A DNA stretch of 64,000 nucleotides from Actinomadura sp. K4S16 (GTDB taxonomy: Bacteria > Actinomycetota > Actinomycetes > Streptosporangiales > Streptosporangiaceae): NCBI RefSeq assembly GCF_008327685.1, contig NZ_BDDE01000013.1, positions 616,896 through 680,895 on the forward strand, given 5' to 3'. The position numbers were made by a program, and so were the translations under genes. The notes beneath the pieces are model-generated. The model did not search any database. It saw only the letters and a program-made list of their open reading frames with translations, and had not been told where the DNA came from. Below are positions 50,228 through 58,868 of this stretch, in pieces. Every line of letters begins with the position of its first letter. The stretch's first letter is position 1.

Positions 50228-50698
50228 TCAGTCCTTCGGAGTGCGGACGGTGCGGAGTTCGCCGAGGCCGGGCCGGACGTCCACCCAGTCTCCGGACGGA
50301 AGGTCGATCACGGCGAGGGCGCAGGTGGGGAAGGCGTCGGGAGCCTGGCCGGTCAGATCGTGGACGAGTTGGTGCACCGACGGGTTGTGCCCGACCAGCA
50401 GGAGCCGTTCGGACTCGTCCGGCGTCTCGCGGATGAGGGCGAGGAGCCCCTCGGGGTCGTTGTCGTAGATGCCGGGCTCGAAGCCGGCCTCCGCGTCGAG
50501 CGCCAGCCGGGCGAGCGTCTCCCGGGTGCGGACGGCGGGCGAGCACAGCACGCGGTCGGGGGCGAGCCCGCCCGCGCGGAGCCACTCCCCGGTCGCGGTC
50601 GCGTCGCGGCGTCCGCGGTCGGTCAGGGCGCGATCGATGTCGGGTTTGCCGAAGCCGGCCTCGGCCTTGGCGTGGCGGAGCACGATGAGCGTGGGCAT
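50228..50698 (-). CDS. sixA: SixA-type phosphohistidine phosphatase
   Basis: A 156-residue histidine phosphatase. The catalytic RHG-type motif reads VLRHAKAEAGF with the phospho-acceptor His. The second His is in LLVGHNPSVHQLVHDLTG. GLAPDRVLCSPAVRTRETL is the conserved central block. The size and the RHAK variant match SixA, which removes phosphate from His in phosphorelay or PTS proteins in E. coli; the actinomycete target is unknown. It converges with the FUSC gene and lies 10 bases past the 38-residue membrane peptide on the same strand. Confidence 0.87.
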   Translation of the reverse strand: MPTLIVLRHAKAEAGFGKPDIDRALTDRGRRDATATGEWLRAGGLAPDRVLCSPAVRTRETLARLALDAEAGFEPGIYDNDPEGLLALIRETPDESERLLLVGHNPSVHQLVHDLTGQAPDAFPTCALAVIDLPSGDWVDVRPGLGELRTVRTPKD

Positions 50699-50708
50699 GG
50701 CCGCCACA

Positions 50709-50825
50709 TTAGGGGGCCACGAGGGCCGCCAGGGTCCAGAGCACGAGCATGATGCCGAGCATTCCGCCGAGCACGATGGCGAAGCCCTTGGGCCCCGACA
50801 TCGTCGGCTTGCCGCCGCTCGCCAC
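50709..50825 (-). CDS. 38-residue single-pass membrane peptide
   Basis: A GTG at 50825 has GGGAGG five bases upstream and opens a 38-codon frame. The product is VASGGKPTMSGPKGFAIVLG followed by a continuous hydrophobic helix (GMLGIMLVLWTLAALV) and a short AP end. It resembles the SGM_5486-type small transporter-associated proteins of Streptomyces in size and layout, an identification from memory. It lies 10 bases before sixA on the same strand and near the FUSC gene, so it may assist that membrane protein. It is too short for most gene finders. Confidence 0.65.
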   Translation of the reverse strand: MASGGKPTMSGPKGFAIVLGGMLGIMLVLWTLAALVAP

Positions 50826-50981
50826 GGCCGCCTCCCGAGTTCGATACGCGCTGCGTCGAGGACGGACGTCCCCGCTCTCCCGTACAGCGTACGACCGGTC
50901 TCGCGCGCTCGGGACGGGACCCCCGGAGACGCGGAAGGGGGCCGATGGCGTGTCGCCACCGGCCCCCTTGCGTTCAGGCGG

Positions 50982-53444
50982 TCAGGACTTCCCGGCGGAC
51001 GACTCCTCGGTGCCCGACTCGGCCTTGGTCCCGGCCGAGTCGGCGCCGACCGCGGCCTCCCGGCCCTTCTCGAGGGACGCCGCGCCGTCGCCGTTCCGCA
51101 CGGCGCCGGGCTCCGGCTTGCCGCCCTCGACGGCCGGGTCGCCGGACTGCCCGCCGATCGGGTCGGCGCGCCGCTTGGAGATCACGATCGCCGCGACGAC
51201 GACCGCGACGGACAGCACGGTGACCCCGACGCGCAGCGGCGTGTTGCCCGCATAGGTCACCACCGCGTCCGCGATCAGCAGCGCGACCAGGTTCATCACC
51301 TTGATCAGCGGGTTGATCGCGGGACCGGCGGTGTCCTTGAAGGGGTCGCCGACCGTGTCGCCGATGATCGTGGCCTCATGCGCCTCGCTGCCCTTGCCGC
51401 CGAGGTGGCCCTCCTCGACGAGCTTCTTGGCGTTGTCCCAGGCGCCGCCGGAGTTGGCGAGGAACACCGCCATCAGCACGCCCGCCGCGATGGCGCCGCC
51501 GAGGTAGGCGCCGAGGGGCGCGTACCCGAGGGCGAAGCCGACCGCGATCGGCGTCATGATCGCCAGCAGGCCCGGGGTGGCGAGCTCGCGCTGCGCGTCC
51601 CGGGTGCAGATGTCCACGACCCGGTCGTAGTCGGGCTTCTCGGTGTAGTCCATGATCCCGGGCTTGGTGCGGAACTGCTCGCGCACCTCGACCACGACCC
51701 GGCCCGCCGCGCGGCCCACCGCCATGATCGCCAGGCCGGAGAACATGAACACCACGGCCGCGCCGATGATCAGCCCGATCAGCACGTTCGGGCTCGCGAT
51801 CGACAGGTTGAAGTTCAGGAAGTCCGCGCCGATCGCGTCCCTGGCGCTCTTCGAGGCGCCGTCGAGCGCCGCGATCACCGTCGTCCGGAACGAGCCGAAC
51901 AGCGCGGTCGCGGCGAGCACCGCCGTCGCGATCGCGATGCCCTTGGTGATGGCCTTGGTGGTGTTGCCCACCGCGTCCAGCCGCTCCAGCACCGCGGCGG
52001 CCTCGCCCTGGACGTCCCCGGACATCTCGGCGATGCCCTGGGCGTTGTCGGAGACGGGCCCGAAGGTGTCCATCGAGACGATCACGCCGACGGTGGTGAG
52101 CAGCCCGGTGCCGGCCATCGCCACCGCGAACAGCGCGACGGTGGTGTTGCCGAAGCCGAGCAGGAACGCCCCGTAGACGGCGGCGCCGATCACCAGCGCG
52201 GTGTAGACGGCCGACTCCAGGCCGAGCGAGATGCCCGACAGGATGACGGTCGCGGGGCCGGTCCTGGCGCTGTCGGTGACCTCCTTGACCGGCTTGCGGT
52301 TGGTCTCGGTGAAGTAGCCGGTGAGCAGCTGGATCGCGCTGGCGAGCACGATGCCGATCAGGACGGAGCCGAGCGCGACCCAGCGCGGGTCGGCGTCCAG
52401 TCCGGCGATGGCCTTGTCGCGGACGCCGTCCAGCTCCGCGAAGGACGAGGGCAGGTACACGAACGCGGCGACCGCGACGAGGATCGCCGAGATCGCCGCG
52501 GAGATGAAGAAGCCCCGGTTGATCGCGGTCATCCCGGAGCGGTCGCCGGCGCGGGGCGCCACCGCGAAGATGCCGATCACCGCGGTGATCACGCCGATCA
52601 TCGGCACGATCAGCGGGAACACCAGGCCCTGGTTGCCGAACGCCGCGGTGCCGAGGATCAGCGCCGCGACGAGCATGACCGCGTACGACTCGAACAGGTC
52701 GGCGGCCATGCCGGCGCAGTCGCCGACGTTGTCGCCCACGTTGTCGGCGATCGTCGCCGCGTTGCGCGGGTCGTCCTCGGGGATGCCCTGCTCGACCTTG
52801 CCGACCAGGTCGGCGCCGACGTCGGCGGCCTTGGTGAAGATGCCGCCGCCGACTCGCATGAACATGGCGAGCAGCGCGGCGCCGAACCCGAAGCCCTCCA
52901 GCACCTTCGGCGCGTCGCCCTGGTAGGCGAGGACGACGACGGCGGCGCCGAACAGGCCGAGGCCGACGGTGAACATGCCCGCGACGCCGCCGGTGCGGAA
53001 GGCGATCCGCATCGCGGTCTTCTCGCCGCCCTCCTCGCGGGCGGCCGCGGCGACCCGGACGTTCCCCCGAACGGCCAGCCACATGCCGGTGAACCCGGTG
53101 ACGGCGGAGAAGATCGCGCCGATGACGAAGAAGACGGACCGGCCGATCCGCTCGCCGGTGGAGTCGGCGGGCAGGAGCAGCAGGACGAGCGGGATCAGGA
53201 CCACGAAGATCGCGACCGTGCGGAACTGGCGTTTCAGGTAGGCGCCTGCGCCCACCTGAACGGCGCGCGCGATCTCTTGCATCTTGGCGGTGCCCTGGCC
53301 GGCGGCCAGGACATCGCGTACGAGACCCGCGGCGACGGCCAGTGCGAGCAGTGCGATCACGGCGACGACGACGACCAGGGAAAGGTCGCCGCCGCCGAGA
53401 TCCACTTCAGCGCTGGCCGGGCTTGACAGGGAAAACCCGGGCAT
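50982..53444 (-). CDS. hppA: Membrane-bound proton-translocating pyrophosphatase (K+-independent type)
   Basis: An 820-residue H+-PPase that couples PPi hydrolysis to proton export, with about 16 hydrophobic segments. The catalytic loop DVGADLVGKVEQGIPEDDPR and the DNVGDNVGDCAGMAADLFES metal site are intact. So are VSMDTFGPVSDNAQGIAEMSG and the C-terminal IGDTVGDPFKDTAGPAINPL motif. GNTTKAITKG has Lys at the key position, which marks the K+-independent subfamily. A ~70-residue acidic, disordered C-terminal tail is an extension. GAGGAGG precedes the ATG at 53444. As in Streptomyces it lies downstream of the bldG genes, but a terminator separates them here. Confidence 0.95.
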   Translation of the reverse strand: MPGFSLSSPASAEVDLGGGDLSLVVVVAVIALLALAVAAGLVRDVLAAGQGTAKMQEIARAVQVGAGAYLKRQFRTVAIFVVLIPLVLLLLPADSTGERIGRSVFFVIGAIFSAVTGFTGMWLAVRGNVRVAAAAREEGGEKTAMRIAFRTGGVAGMFTVGLGLFGAAVVVLAYQGDAPKVLEGFGFGAALLAMFMRVGGGIFTKAADVGADLVGKVEQGIPEDDPRNAATIADNVGDNVGDCAGMAADLFESYAVMLVAALILGTAAFGNQGLVFPLIVPMIGVITAVIGIFAVAPRAGDRSGMTAINRGFFISAAISAILVAVAAFVYLPSSFAELDGVRDKAIAGLDADPRWVALGSVLIGIVLASAIQLLTGYFTETNRKPVKEVTDSARTGPATVILSGISLGLESAVYTALVIGAAVYGAFLLGFGNTTVALFAVAMAGTGLLTTVGVIVSMDTFGPVSDNAQGIAEMSGDVQGEAAAVLERLDAVGNTTKAITKGIAIATAVLAATALFGSFRTTVIAALDGASKSARDAIGADFLNFNLSIASPNVLIGLIIGAAVVFMFSGLAIMAVGRAAGRVVVEVREQFRTKPGIMDYTEKPDYDRVVDICTRDAQRELATPGLLAIMTPIAVGFALGYAPLGAYLGGAIAAGVLMAVFLANSGGAWDNAKKLVEEGHLGGKGSEAHEATIIGDTVGDPFKDTAGPAINPLIKVMNLVALLIADAVVTYAGNTPLRVGVTVLSVAVVVAAIVISKRRADPIGGQSGDPAVEGGKPEPGAVRNGDGAASLEKGREAAVGADSAGTKAESGTEESSAGKS

Positions 53445-54432
53445 CCGTCCTCCTCGACAGGGGCGTTGCGATCGCGACCGACATAAAAGCGATCTTTACC
53501 GCGTACCCCACGAGTCATGATTTCGAACGCCTCGCACGGCAACGCGGGTGCCGGGAGTCTACGCACGCGTAAGTCGAATGTTAAGGCCGCGACGCCCTTC
53601 ATGAAGATGTCGCCGAAATGAAACACGCGATACGCCGGAAATTGACCCATTGGCCTGATCGGACAGCGTCCTCCCAGGTCAGACCGGGCCAGGCGCTTAT
53701 TACCCCGCCGACACCCTGACGGGCGCGGGGCATGACCGACACATCGGCACGACCACCGGCGTCCGCATTCAAGCTAGGCATTAACACGGAATATGTCCAG
53801 ACCCAAATCGGGTCGGATCCCCGACGATCACAAGAGAATCTCACACCACCCGCACCACCAGTCCCACAAGCCCCACCGGCGCCCCCTGCGGTCCCTACCC
53901 TGACCCGCCACACCCCGCCTCCAGCCCCCTACCCGACACCAGGGGGTAGGGGGCGAGGCCCAGAGGGGACGAGGCTCAGCGCCACCGAGCTGCGGTCAGA
54001 CCAGGCAGACGACTCATGTGCGCCCGTTGGGCGGCCCCGCACATCTGGACGCAGCGGATGCGGTGTGCCTGTGACTCGGTCTAGCTCGCGCTCTGTGGTG
54101 TATTCGTGCCGAGGGCTCGCCGAGGAGCCGGCGGCTAGGGGGCGCGGGCGTTGGTGCAGGCAGTGGCACTCGTCGCCGAGGACGCCCTACACGAGGGCGG
54201 AAGTGGTACCTCCGCCGCGGAGGTCCATGCCGAAGGGCCGTACTTCAGTGTGGCGCGCAGGGCTCGCCTTGCTCACCACCCGCACCCGCTACTGCAACAA
54301 CCTCAGCCGGCACCGCGACCACGCGACAACCTCGATGGCTGCGATCGCGTCCGAAGGCAGGTTCAAGCGAAGCGAGAACCTGATCGCGCAGCGAGCCGCA
54401 AGGCGAGACGGAGCGATGCCAGCGATCGCCCG
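53445..54432. other. ~1 kb non-coding region upstream of hppA
   Basis: No reading frame here shows actinomycete codon bias; the longest open frames are Pro/Arg/Ser-rich and look spurious. The left part (53445–53660) has lower GC, including ATAAAAGCGATCTTTACC and ATGTTAAGG, and probably holds the hppA promoter. A CCCCTACCC…GGGTAGGGG inverted repeat (around 53929–53953) lies in the middle. The region from 54000 to 54430 is featureless except for short runs such as GCGAAGCGAGAACC. Confidence 0.5.
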
Positions 54433-54481
54433 CAGTGCTCTTGTCCTTCGGGCCCCCAAGGCCCGAAGGACAAGAGCACTG
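54433..54481 (-). terminator. Very long perfect hairpin past the bldG operon
   Basis: A perfect 21-bp inverted repeat (54433–54453 with 54461–54481; arm begins CAGTGCTCTTGTCC) with a 7-base loop lies 14 bases past the anti-sigma stop. There is no U-tract on the minus strand, but the stem is far more stable than any other nearby. It separates the bldG operon from hppA. Confidence 0.85.
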
Positions 54482-54494
54482 CCAATAAACACAG

Positions 54495-54944
54495 CTAGAT
54501 GGTCGCCTCGGCTTCGGCCGGCCAGCTCATCCGTATCTGGACCCCCTTCGGCGTGGTCGCGATCTCCACGTCGTCGGCGAGCCCGGCGATGACGGCCAGA
54601 CCCAGTTCAGCGGTGCCCTCACCCAGGCCGTACTCGAACTCGTCCGCTCCCTCGTCCAGGGCGGCGGCGGGGAGCCCCTCCGGGGGAAGGTCGCCGGGGA
54701 CGGTGTCGCTGACGGTCACCTCGAAGCGGCCTTTCTCGCCGCGCAGCTCGAGGCTGACGGGTTCGTCCGGGCAGTGCCGGCGATGCGCTTCCACGGCACG
54801 GGAGCACGCCTCGCCGACCGCGAGCCGCACCTCGTCCAGCAGAGGCTCGGCGACCCCGCTGCGGCGGGCGACGGCGGTCACGATCAGCCGGGCGGTCCGA
54901 ACGTGGACGGGCAGCGCGCTGAAGGACAGTTCAACAGTCGACAT
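54495..54944 (-). CDS. Anti-sigma factor, BldG partner (ApgA-like)
   Basis: A 149-residue RsbW/SpoIIAB-like GHKL protein. It starts MSTVELSFSALPVHVRTARL. The N-box region is LDEVRLAVGEACSRAVEAH, where the usual Asn is replaced by Arg. The C-terminal region ELGLAVIAGLADDVEIATT corresponds to the G2/lid part. In S. coelicolor the gene next to bldG encodes ApgA, which binds BldG, and this is the positional and sequence equivalent. It lies 16 bases after bldG on the same strand and is surely cotranscribed. Loss of the N-box Asn may reduce kinase activity, so binding may be its main role. Confidence 0.87.
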   Translation of the reverse strand: MSTVELSFSALPVHVRTARLIVTAVARRSGVAEPLLDEVRLAVGEACSRAVEAHRRHCPDEPVSLELRGEKGRFEVTVSDTVPGDLPPEGLPAAALDEGADEFEYGLGEGTAELGLAVIAGLADDVEIATTPKGVQIRMSWPAEAEATI

Positions 54945-54960
54945 TTCAGCCGCGGGCCGC

Positions 54961-55314
54961 CTACTTGGCGCCCTTGCGCTTCTCCTCGGCCTCGGCGATC
55001 GAGTTGTGAATGCCGAAGACCTTGGTCAGCCCCGTGATCCGGAAGATCTTGAGGATGCGCTCCTGGGTGCACACGAGCTCCAGGGAGCCGTCGTGGGCGC
55101 GCACCCGCTTCAGCCCGCCCACGAGCACGCCGAGCCCGGTCGAGTCGAGGAACTCCACCTTCTCCATGTCCACGAGCAGGTGGAACTTGCCCTTGTTCAC
55201 CAGGTCGATGAGCTTCTCGCGAAGCTTCGGCGCCGTGTAGACGTCGATCTCGCCCTCCACGTTGATGACGGTGAGGCCATCGTCGGTGGTGTAGTCGTTA
55301 ACCTTCAGATCCAC
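54961..55314 (-). CDS. bldG: Anti-sigma factor antagonist BldG
   Basis: A 117-residue STAS-domain protein and a clear BldG orthologue. It has VEGEIDVYTAPKLREKLIDL, then the phosphorylation site in FLDSTGLGVLVGGLKRVRAH (Ser58), then LVCTQERILKIFRITGLTKV. The end is Lys/Glu-rich. In Streptomyces BldG is phosphorylated on the equivalent Ser and governs morphological differentiation and antibiotic production by titrating anti-sigma factors. The start is a GTG with GGAGG four bases upstream. The partner anti-sigma gene follows, and a divergent helicase gene lies upstream, the classical arrangement. Confidence 0.95.
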   Translation of the reverse strand: MDLKVNDYTTDDGLTVINVEGEIDVYTAPKLREKLIDLVNKGKFHLLVDMEKVEFLDSTGLGVLVGGLKRVRAHDGSLELVCTQERILKIFRITGLTKVFGIHNSIAEAEEKRKGAK

Positions 55315-55562
55315 AGATCCTCCACGCGCCGTGCAGCACTATCCGATCCCGCCACCCGGCCCCTCGGAGGGCGGCCGGACGCCGAGACTTCGCCGTGATT
55401 CAACCACGCTCCGGCGTCGTGTACGCACGTAATCGCCCACACGGGCGAAAGTTCGCGCCATCCCGCCTGACCTGCTGATCTCAGGTTCAGAGCAGGGGGA
55501 ACAGGCCCTCCGGCGCCGGGGCGTTCCCGTTGTTTTGCCCCGGCTGGCACACTGAAAACCTG

Positions 55563-57872
55563 ATGGGCGCCCAAAGATCCTCAACTCCCCTGGACCGGCT
55601 GCTCGCCGATCCCGCGCGGCGCGAACGCATCACCCACGTGGAGAGCGTTCCCGCACGTCGCGGCCGCCGGGCGGCGTGGCCCGACTGGTCACCCCCGCTG
55701 CTGGTGGAGCGGCTGGCCGCCGCCGGCATCGAAGCGCCGTGGGAGCACCAGGCCGCGGCGGCCGAGCACGCCCGCGCCGGCCGGTCTGTGATCATCGCCA
55801 CAGGCACGGCCTCCGGCAAGTCCCTCGCCTACCTGCTGCCCTGCGTCGAGGCGATCTACGCGGGCGACGAGAACCCCCGCCACGAAGGGACCGTCCTCTA
55901 CCTGTCGCCGACCAAGGCGCTGGCCGCCGACCAGCTCCGCGCTCTGCGCGCGCTGCGGCTCACGCGCGTGCGCGCCGCGACCTACGACGGCGACACGCCG
56001 CAGGACGAGCGGACGTGGGTCCGCCAACACGCCAACTACGTGATGACCAACCCCGACATGCTGCACCGGTCGATCCTGCCCGGGCACGCCCGATGGTCGT
56101 CCTTCCTGCGCCGTCTGAAGTACGTCGTCATCGATGAGGCCCATGGGTACCGCGGCGTCTTCGGCTCGCACGTCGCACAGGTTCTGCGCCGCCTCCGCCG
56201 GGTGTGCGCGCGATACCACTCGTCCCCCACGTTCATCCTCGCTTCGGCCACCGCGTCGGAGCCCGCCGCCGCCGCGTCCCGTCTCACCGGTCTCGACGTG
56301 GTGGCCGTGGACGATGACGCCTCTCCGCGTGGGCCCGCCACCTTCGCCCTGTGGGAGCCGCCCCTGACGGACCTGCGGGGTGAGCAGGGCGCTCCCGTTC
56401 GCCGCACGGCCACCGCTGAGGCCGGCGACCTCCTGGCCGACCTTGTCGTCGAGGGCGTGCAGACGCTCGCCTTCGTCCGCTCCCGGCGCGGCGCGGAGTC
56501 GGTGGCGCTCAGCGCCAAGCGCGCTCTGCACGAGGTGGCCCCCGGCTTGGCCGAGCAGGTCGCCGCCTACCGCGCCGGCTATCTGCCCGAGGAACGGCGC
56601 GCGCTGGAGGCCGCCCTGCGCTCCCACTCGATCATCGGCCTGGCGAGCACGAACGCCCTGGAGCTCGGTGTGGACGTCTCCGGGCTCGACGCGGTCCTGG
56701 TGTGCGGCTGGCCGGGCACCCGCGCGTCCCTGTGGCAGCAGGCGGGACGTGCCGGACGTTCCGGGCAGGCGGCCCTGTCCGTCCTGGTGGCCCGCGACGA
56801 CCCGCTCGACACGTTCCTCGTCCACCATCCCGAGGCGATCTTCGGGACGCCGGTCGAGGCCACCGTGCTCGACCCCGACAACCCCTACGTCCTCGAACCG
56901 CACCTGTGCGCGGCGGCGTCCGAGCTGCCGCTCACCGAGGACGATCTCCCCCTCTTCGGTCCCGCGACCGCCGACCTGCTGCCGGACCTGGTGCGCCGCG
57001 GCCTCCTGCGCCGCCGCCCAGCCGGCTGGTACTGGACGCGCCGTGACAGGGCCTGCGACCTGGCCGACATCCGCGGCGCGGGCGGCGCGCCCATCCAGGT
57101 CGTCGAGGCGTCCACCGGGCGGCTCCTCGGCACCGTGGACGAGCCGTCCGCGCACACCACCGTCCACGAGGGGGCCGTCTACATCCACCAGGGCGAGTCC
57201 TTCATCGTGCAGACCCTCGACCTGGACGACTCCGTCGCACTCGTCGAGGCGGCCGACCCCGACTACTCGACCACCGCCCGCGACGTCACCGACATCAGCA
57301 TCGTGGAACGGCTCCGCTCCGTCTCCTGGGGCGAGGCCACACTCAGCTTCGGAACCGTCGAAGTCACCCGGCAGGTGGTCGCGTACCAGATGCGCCGCAT
57401 GCAGACGGGGGAGATGCTCGGCGAGAAGCCCCTGGACCTACCGCCCCGGACCCTCCGCACGCGCGCCGTATGGTGGACCCTCTCCGAAGCCCAGATCTCG
57501 CGTCTGGACGACCTCGACCTGGCAGGCGCCGCCCATGCCGCCGAACACGCCTCGATCGGCCTGCTCCCCTTGTTCGCCACGTGCGACCGCTGGGACATCG
57601 GCGGCGTCTCTACGGCCGTCCACCCCGATACCGGGCTTCTCACCGTCTTCGTCTACGACGGCCATGAGGGCGGCGCCGGATTCGCCGAACGAGGCTACGG
57701 CGACGCCGCCGCCTGGCTACGCGCGACCCGCGACGCCATCGCCTCCTGCGAATGCGACTCGGGCTGCCCGTCCTGCATCCAGTCCCCCAAGTGCGGCAAC
57801 GGCAACGACCCCTTGGACAAACAAGGCGCCCTAGATCTCCTAGCCGTCCTCCTGGCCGAAGCTCCCGAGTAA
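55563..57872 (+). CDS. DEAD/DEAH-box helicase with DUF1998 (MrfA/YprA-like)
   Basis: A 769-residue SF2 helicase. Walker A is ATGTASGKSLAYLLP, motif Ia is YLSPTKALAADQLRAL, motif II is VIDEAHGYRGVFGS and motif III is LASATASEP. The C-terminal RecA domain has FVRSRRGAESVAL, ASTNALELGVDVSGLDAV and motif VI QQAGRAGRSGQ. The C-terminus carries the DUF1998-type four-Cys cluster CDSGCPSCIQSPKCGNGND, as in MrfA, a 3'–5' DNA repair helicase that processes mitomycin damage in Bacillus. The gene is divergent from bldG, as in Streptomyces. ATG at 55563 is preferred to the in-frame TTG at 55530. Confidence 0.93.
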   Translation: MGAQRSSTPLDRLLADPARRERITHVESVPARRGRRAAWPDWSPPLLVERLAAAGIEAPWEHQAAAAEHARAGRSVIIATGTASGKSLAYLLPCVEAIYAGDENPRHEGTVLYLSPTKALAADQLRALRALRLTRVRAATYDGDTPQDERTWVRQHANYVMTNPDMLHRSILPGHARWSSFLRRLKYVVIDEAHGYRGVFGSHVAQVLRRLRRVCARYHSSPTFILASATASEPAAAASRLTGLDVVAVDDDASPRGPATFALWEPPLTDLRGEQGAPVRRTATAEAGDLLADLVVEGVQTLAFVRSRRGAESVALSAKRALHEVAPGLAEQVAAYRAGYLPEERRALEAALRSHSIIGLASTNALELGVDVSGLDAVLVCGWPGTRASLWQQAGRAGRSGQAALSVLVARDDPLDTFLVHHPEAIFGTPVEATVLDPDNPYVLEPHLCAAASELPLTEDDLPLFGPATADLLPDLVRRGLLRRRPAGWYWTRRDRACDLADIRGAGGAPIQVVEASTGRLLGTVDEPSAHTTVHEGAVYIHQGESFIVQTLDLDDSVALVEAADPDYSTTARDVTDISIVERLRSVSWGEATLSFGTVEVTRQVVAYQMRRMQTGEMLGEKPLDLPPRTLRTRAVWWTLSEAQISRLDDLDLAGAAHAAEHASIGLLPLFATCDRWDIGGVSTAVHPDTGLLTVFVYDGHEGGAGFAERGYGDAAAWLRATRDAIASCECDSGCPSCIQSPKCGNGNDPLDKQGALDLLAVLLAEAPE

Positions 57873-57882
57873 CCCGGCCGGG

Positions 57883-58254
57883 TCAGTTGGGAGCGACCCG
57901 CTGGGCCGGGACGGAGGCCTGGTCGTCCATCCCGCGCCGGGCCTGGGCCAGCGCCTGCTGGAGCTTGCGCCGCTCCATCTCGAGCGTGTGCAGGGACTCC
58001 TCGTGCTCGTCCCGCAGGTCCCGCAGCTCCCGCCGCATGTTCATCGCGCGCCGGAAGCCCAGCGACGCGAGCATCATCCCCGCCATGAACACGATGGCGA
58101 GCACGGCGCCGGCCATGAAGACCTGCCACTGCGACGTGATCCCCGGAACCTCGTCGCCGAACAGGGTCAGCCGGGCCGGGCCCGGGTTGTCCAGCACCAC
58201 GGCGACGCCGGCCGCACCGGCGGCGAGCGCGATGAGCACTCCCAGGAAGATCAT
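57883..58254 (-). CDS. LapA-domain (DUF1049) membrane protein
   Basis: A 123-residue protein with two membrane helices (IFLGVLIALAAGAAGVAVVL and VFMAGAVLAIVFMAGMMLA). A cytoplasmic coiled coil follows (RRELRDLRDEHEESLHTLEM, then ERRKLQQALAQAR). This matches the LapA/YciM-associated DUF1049 layout, which in enterics anchors an LPS-regulation complex; the role in Gram-positives is unknown. It converges with the helicase gene, 10 bases apart. ATG at 58254 with GGAGA upstream is used; the long upstream frame is not coding. Confidence 0.8.
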   Translation of the reverse strand: MIFLGVLIALAAGAAGVAVVLDNPGPARLTLFGDEVPGITSQWQVFMAGAVLAIVFMAGMMLASLGFRRAMNMRRELRDLRDEHEESLHTLEMERRKLQQALAQARRGMDDQASVPAQRVAPN

Positions 58255-58868
58255 GCGGAGGGTCTCCTCTCCATCGGGCCTTGCCGCCCCGGTGCGGGAC
58301 GAGGCCGAGGTCTCGGACGACAGAACGCATCGCCGGACAAGCCAGACGATCCGATTGGCAAGGCAGCCTAGACCGTGCTCAGACCCCTCGCCAGCCCCAC
58401 AACCACCCCCCACCCCCAGCGGACCAAGCACCCGCCCTCCGCAAGCATCCATACCGAGGGCCGATCCACCGCCCCCGGGTCGGCCCCGACAGGCCCGTTG
58501 CGGCTGACCTGCGCCTCCACCCGGTCGCGAGGCGACTCCCAGAAGATCCCGTAAGGACGGCACAGCACCGTCGGGACCATCAGCCTCGTCAGGCATCGGG
58601 GCCATCAGCCACGTCACCGACCACCGCGCCCAGTGCTCACTTGGGGCCCGGCCCCTCAGCCATGTCGCCGAGCACCGCACCCGGTCGTCAAGTTGTAGCG
58701 ACGACCCGCGCGGTGGCCTCGACCTTCATGCCGGATGTCGCGGCCACTCAGCCATGTCACCGAGCGGCGCACCCAGTGTTCACTTGCGGCGCGGACCAGG
58801 CGTTGACCCCGACCTTCATGTGGGCTTCGCGGTCCCTCGGCCACGACGCCGGGAACCGCCCCCGGTGG
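58255..58868. repeat. Intergenic region with degenerate copies of a gene 3' end
   Basis: These ~610 bases carry no convincing gene. From about 58600 a degenerate motif recurs: TCAGCCA(C/T)GTC(A/G)CCGA…CGC(A/G)CCC(A/G)GTG-TCACTTG at ~58610, ~58656 and ~58746. A related version, CGGCCACGACGCCGGGAACC…GGTGGTCACTTGCGG, spans the stop of the next gene at 58837–58875. The units look like diverged duplications of the 3' end of the FN3-like gene. The left half (58255–58590) contains only the LapA promoter side and C-rich runs. Confidence 0.55.

Noticed and set aside
50469..53426. A 985-codon plus-strand frame opposite hppA
   Set aside because: It is a reverse-strand shadow of the pyrophosphatase gene; the translation is His/Asp/Arg/Gly-rich and motif-free.
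53732..54592. A 286-codon plus-strand frame between hppA and the anti-sigma gene
   Set aside because: No third-position GC bias, a Pro/Arg/Ser-rich product, no ribosome site, and it runs antisense into the anti-sigma gene.
57883..58680. A longer form of the LapA-domain protein starting near 58680
   Set aside because: The extra ~140 residues are Gly/Arg-rich, overlap the degenerate repeat region and precede the natural start MIFLGVLI at 58254.
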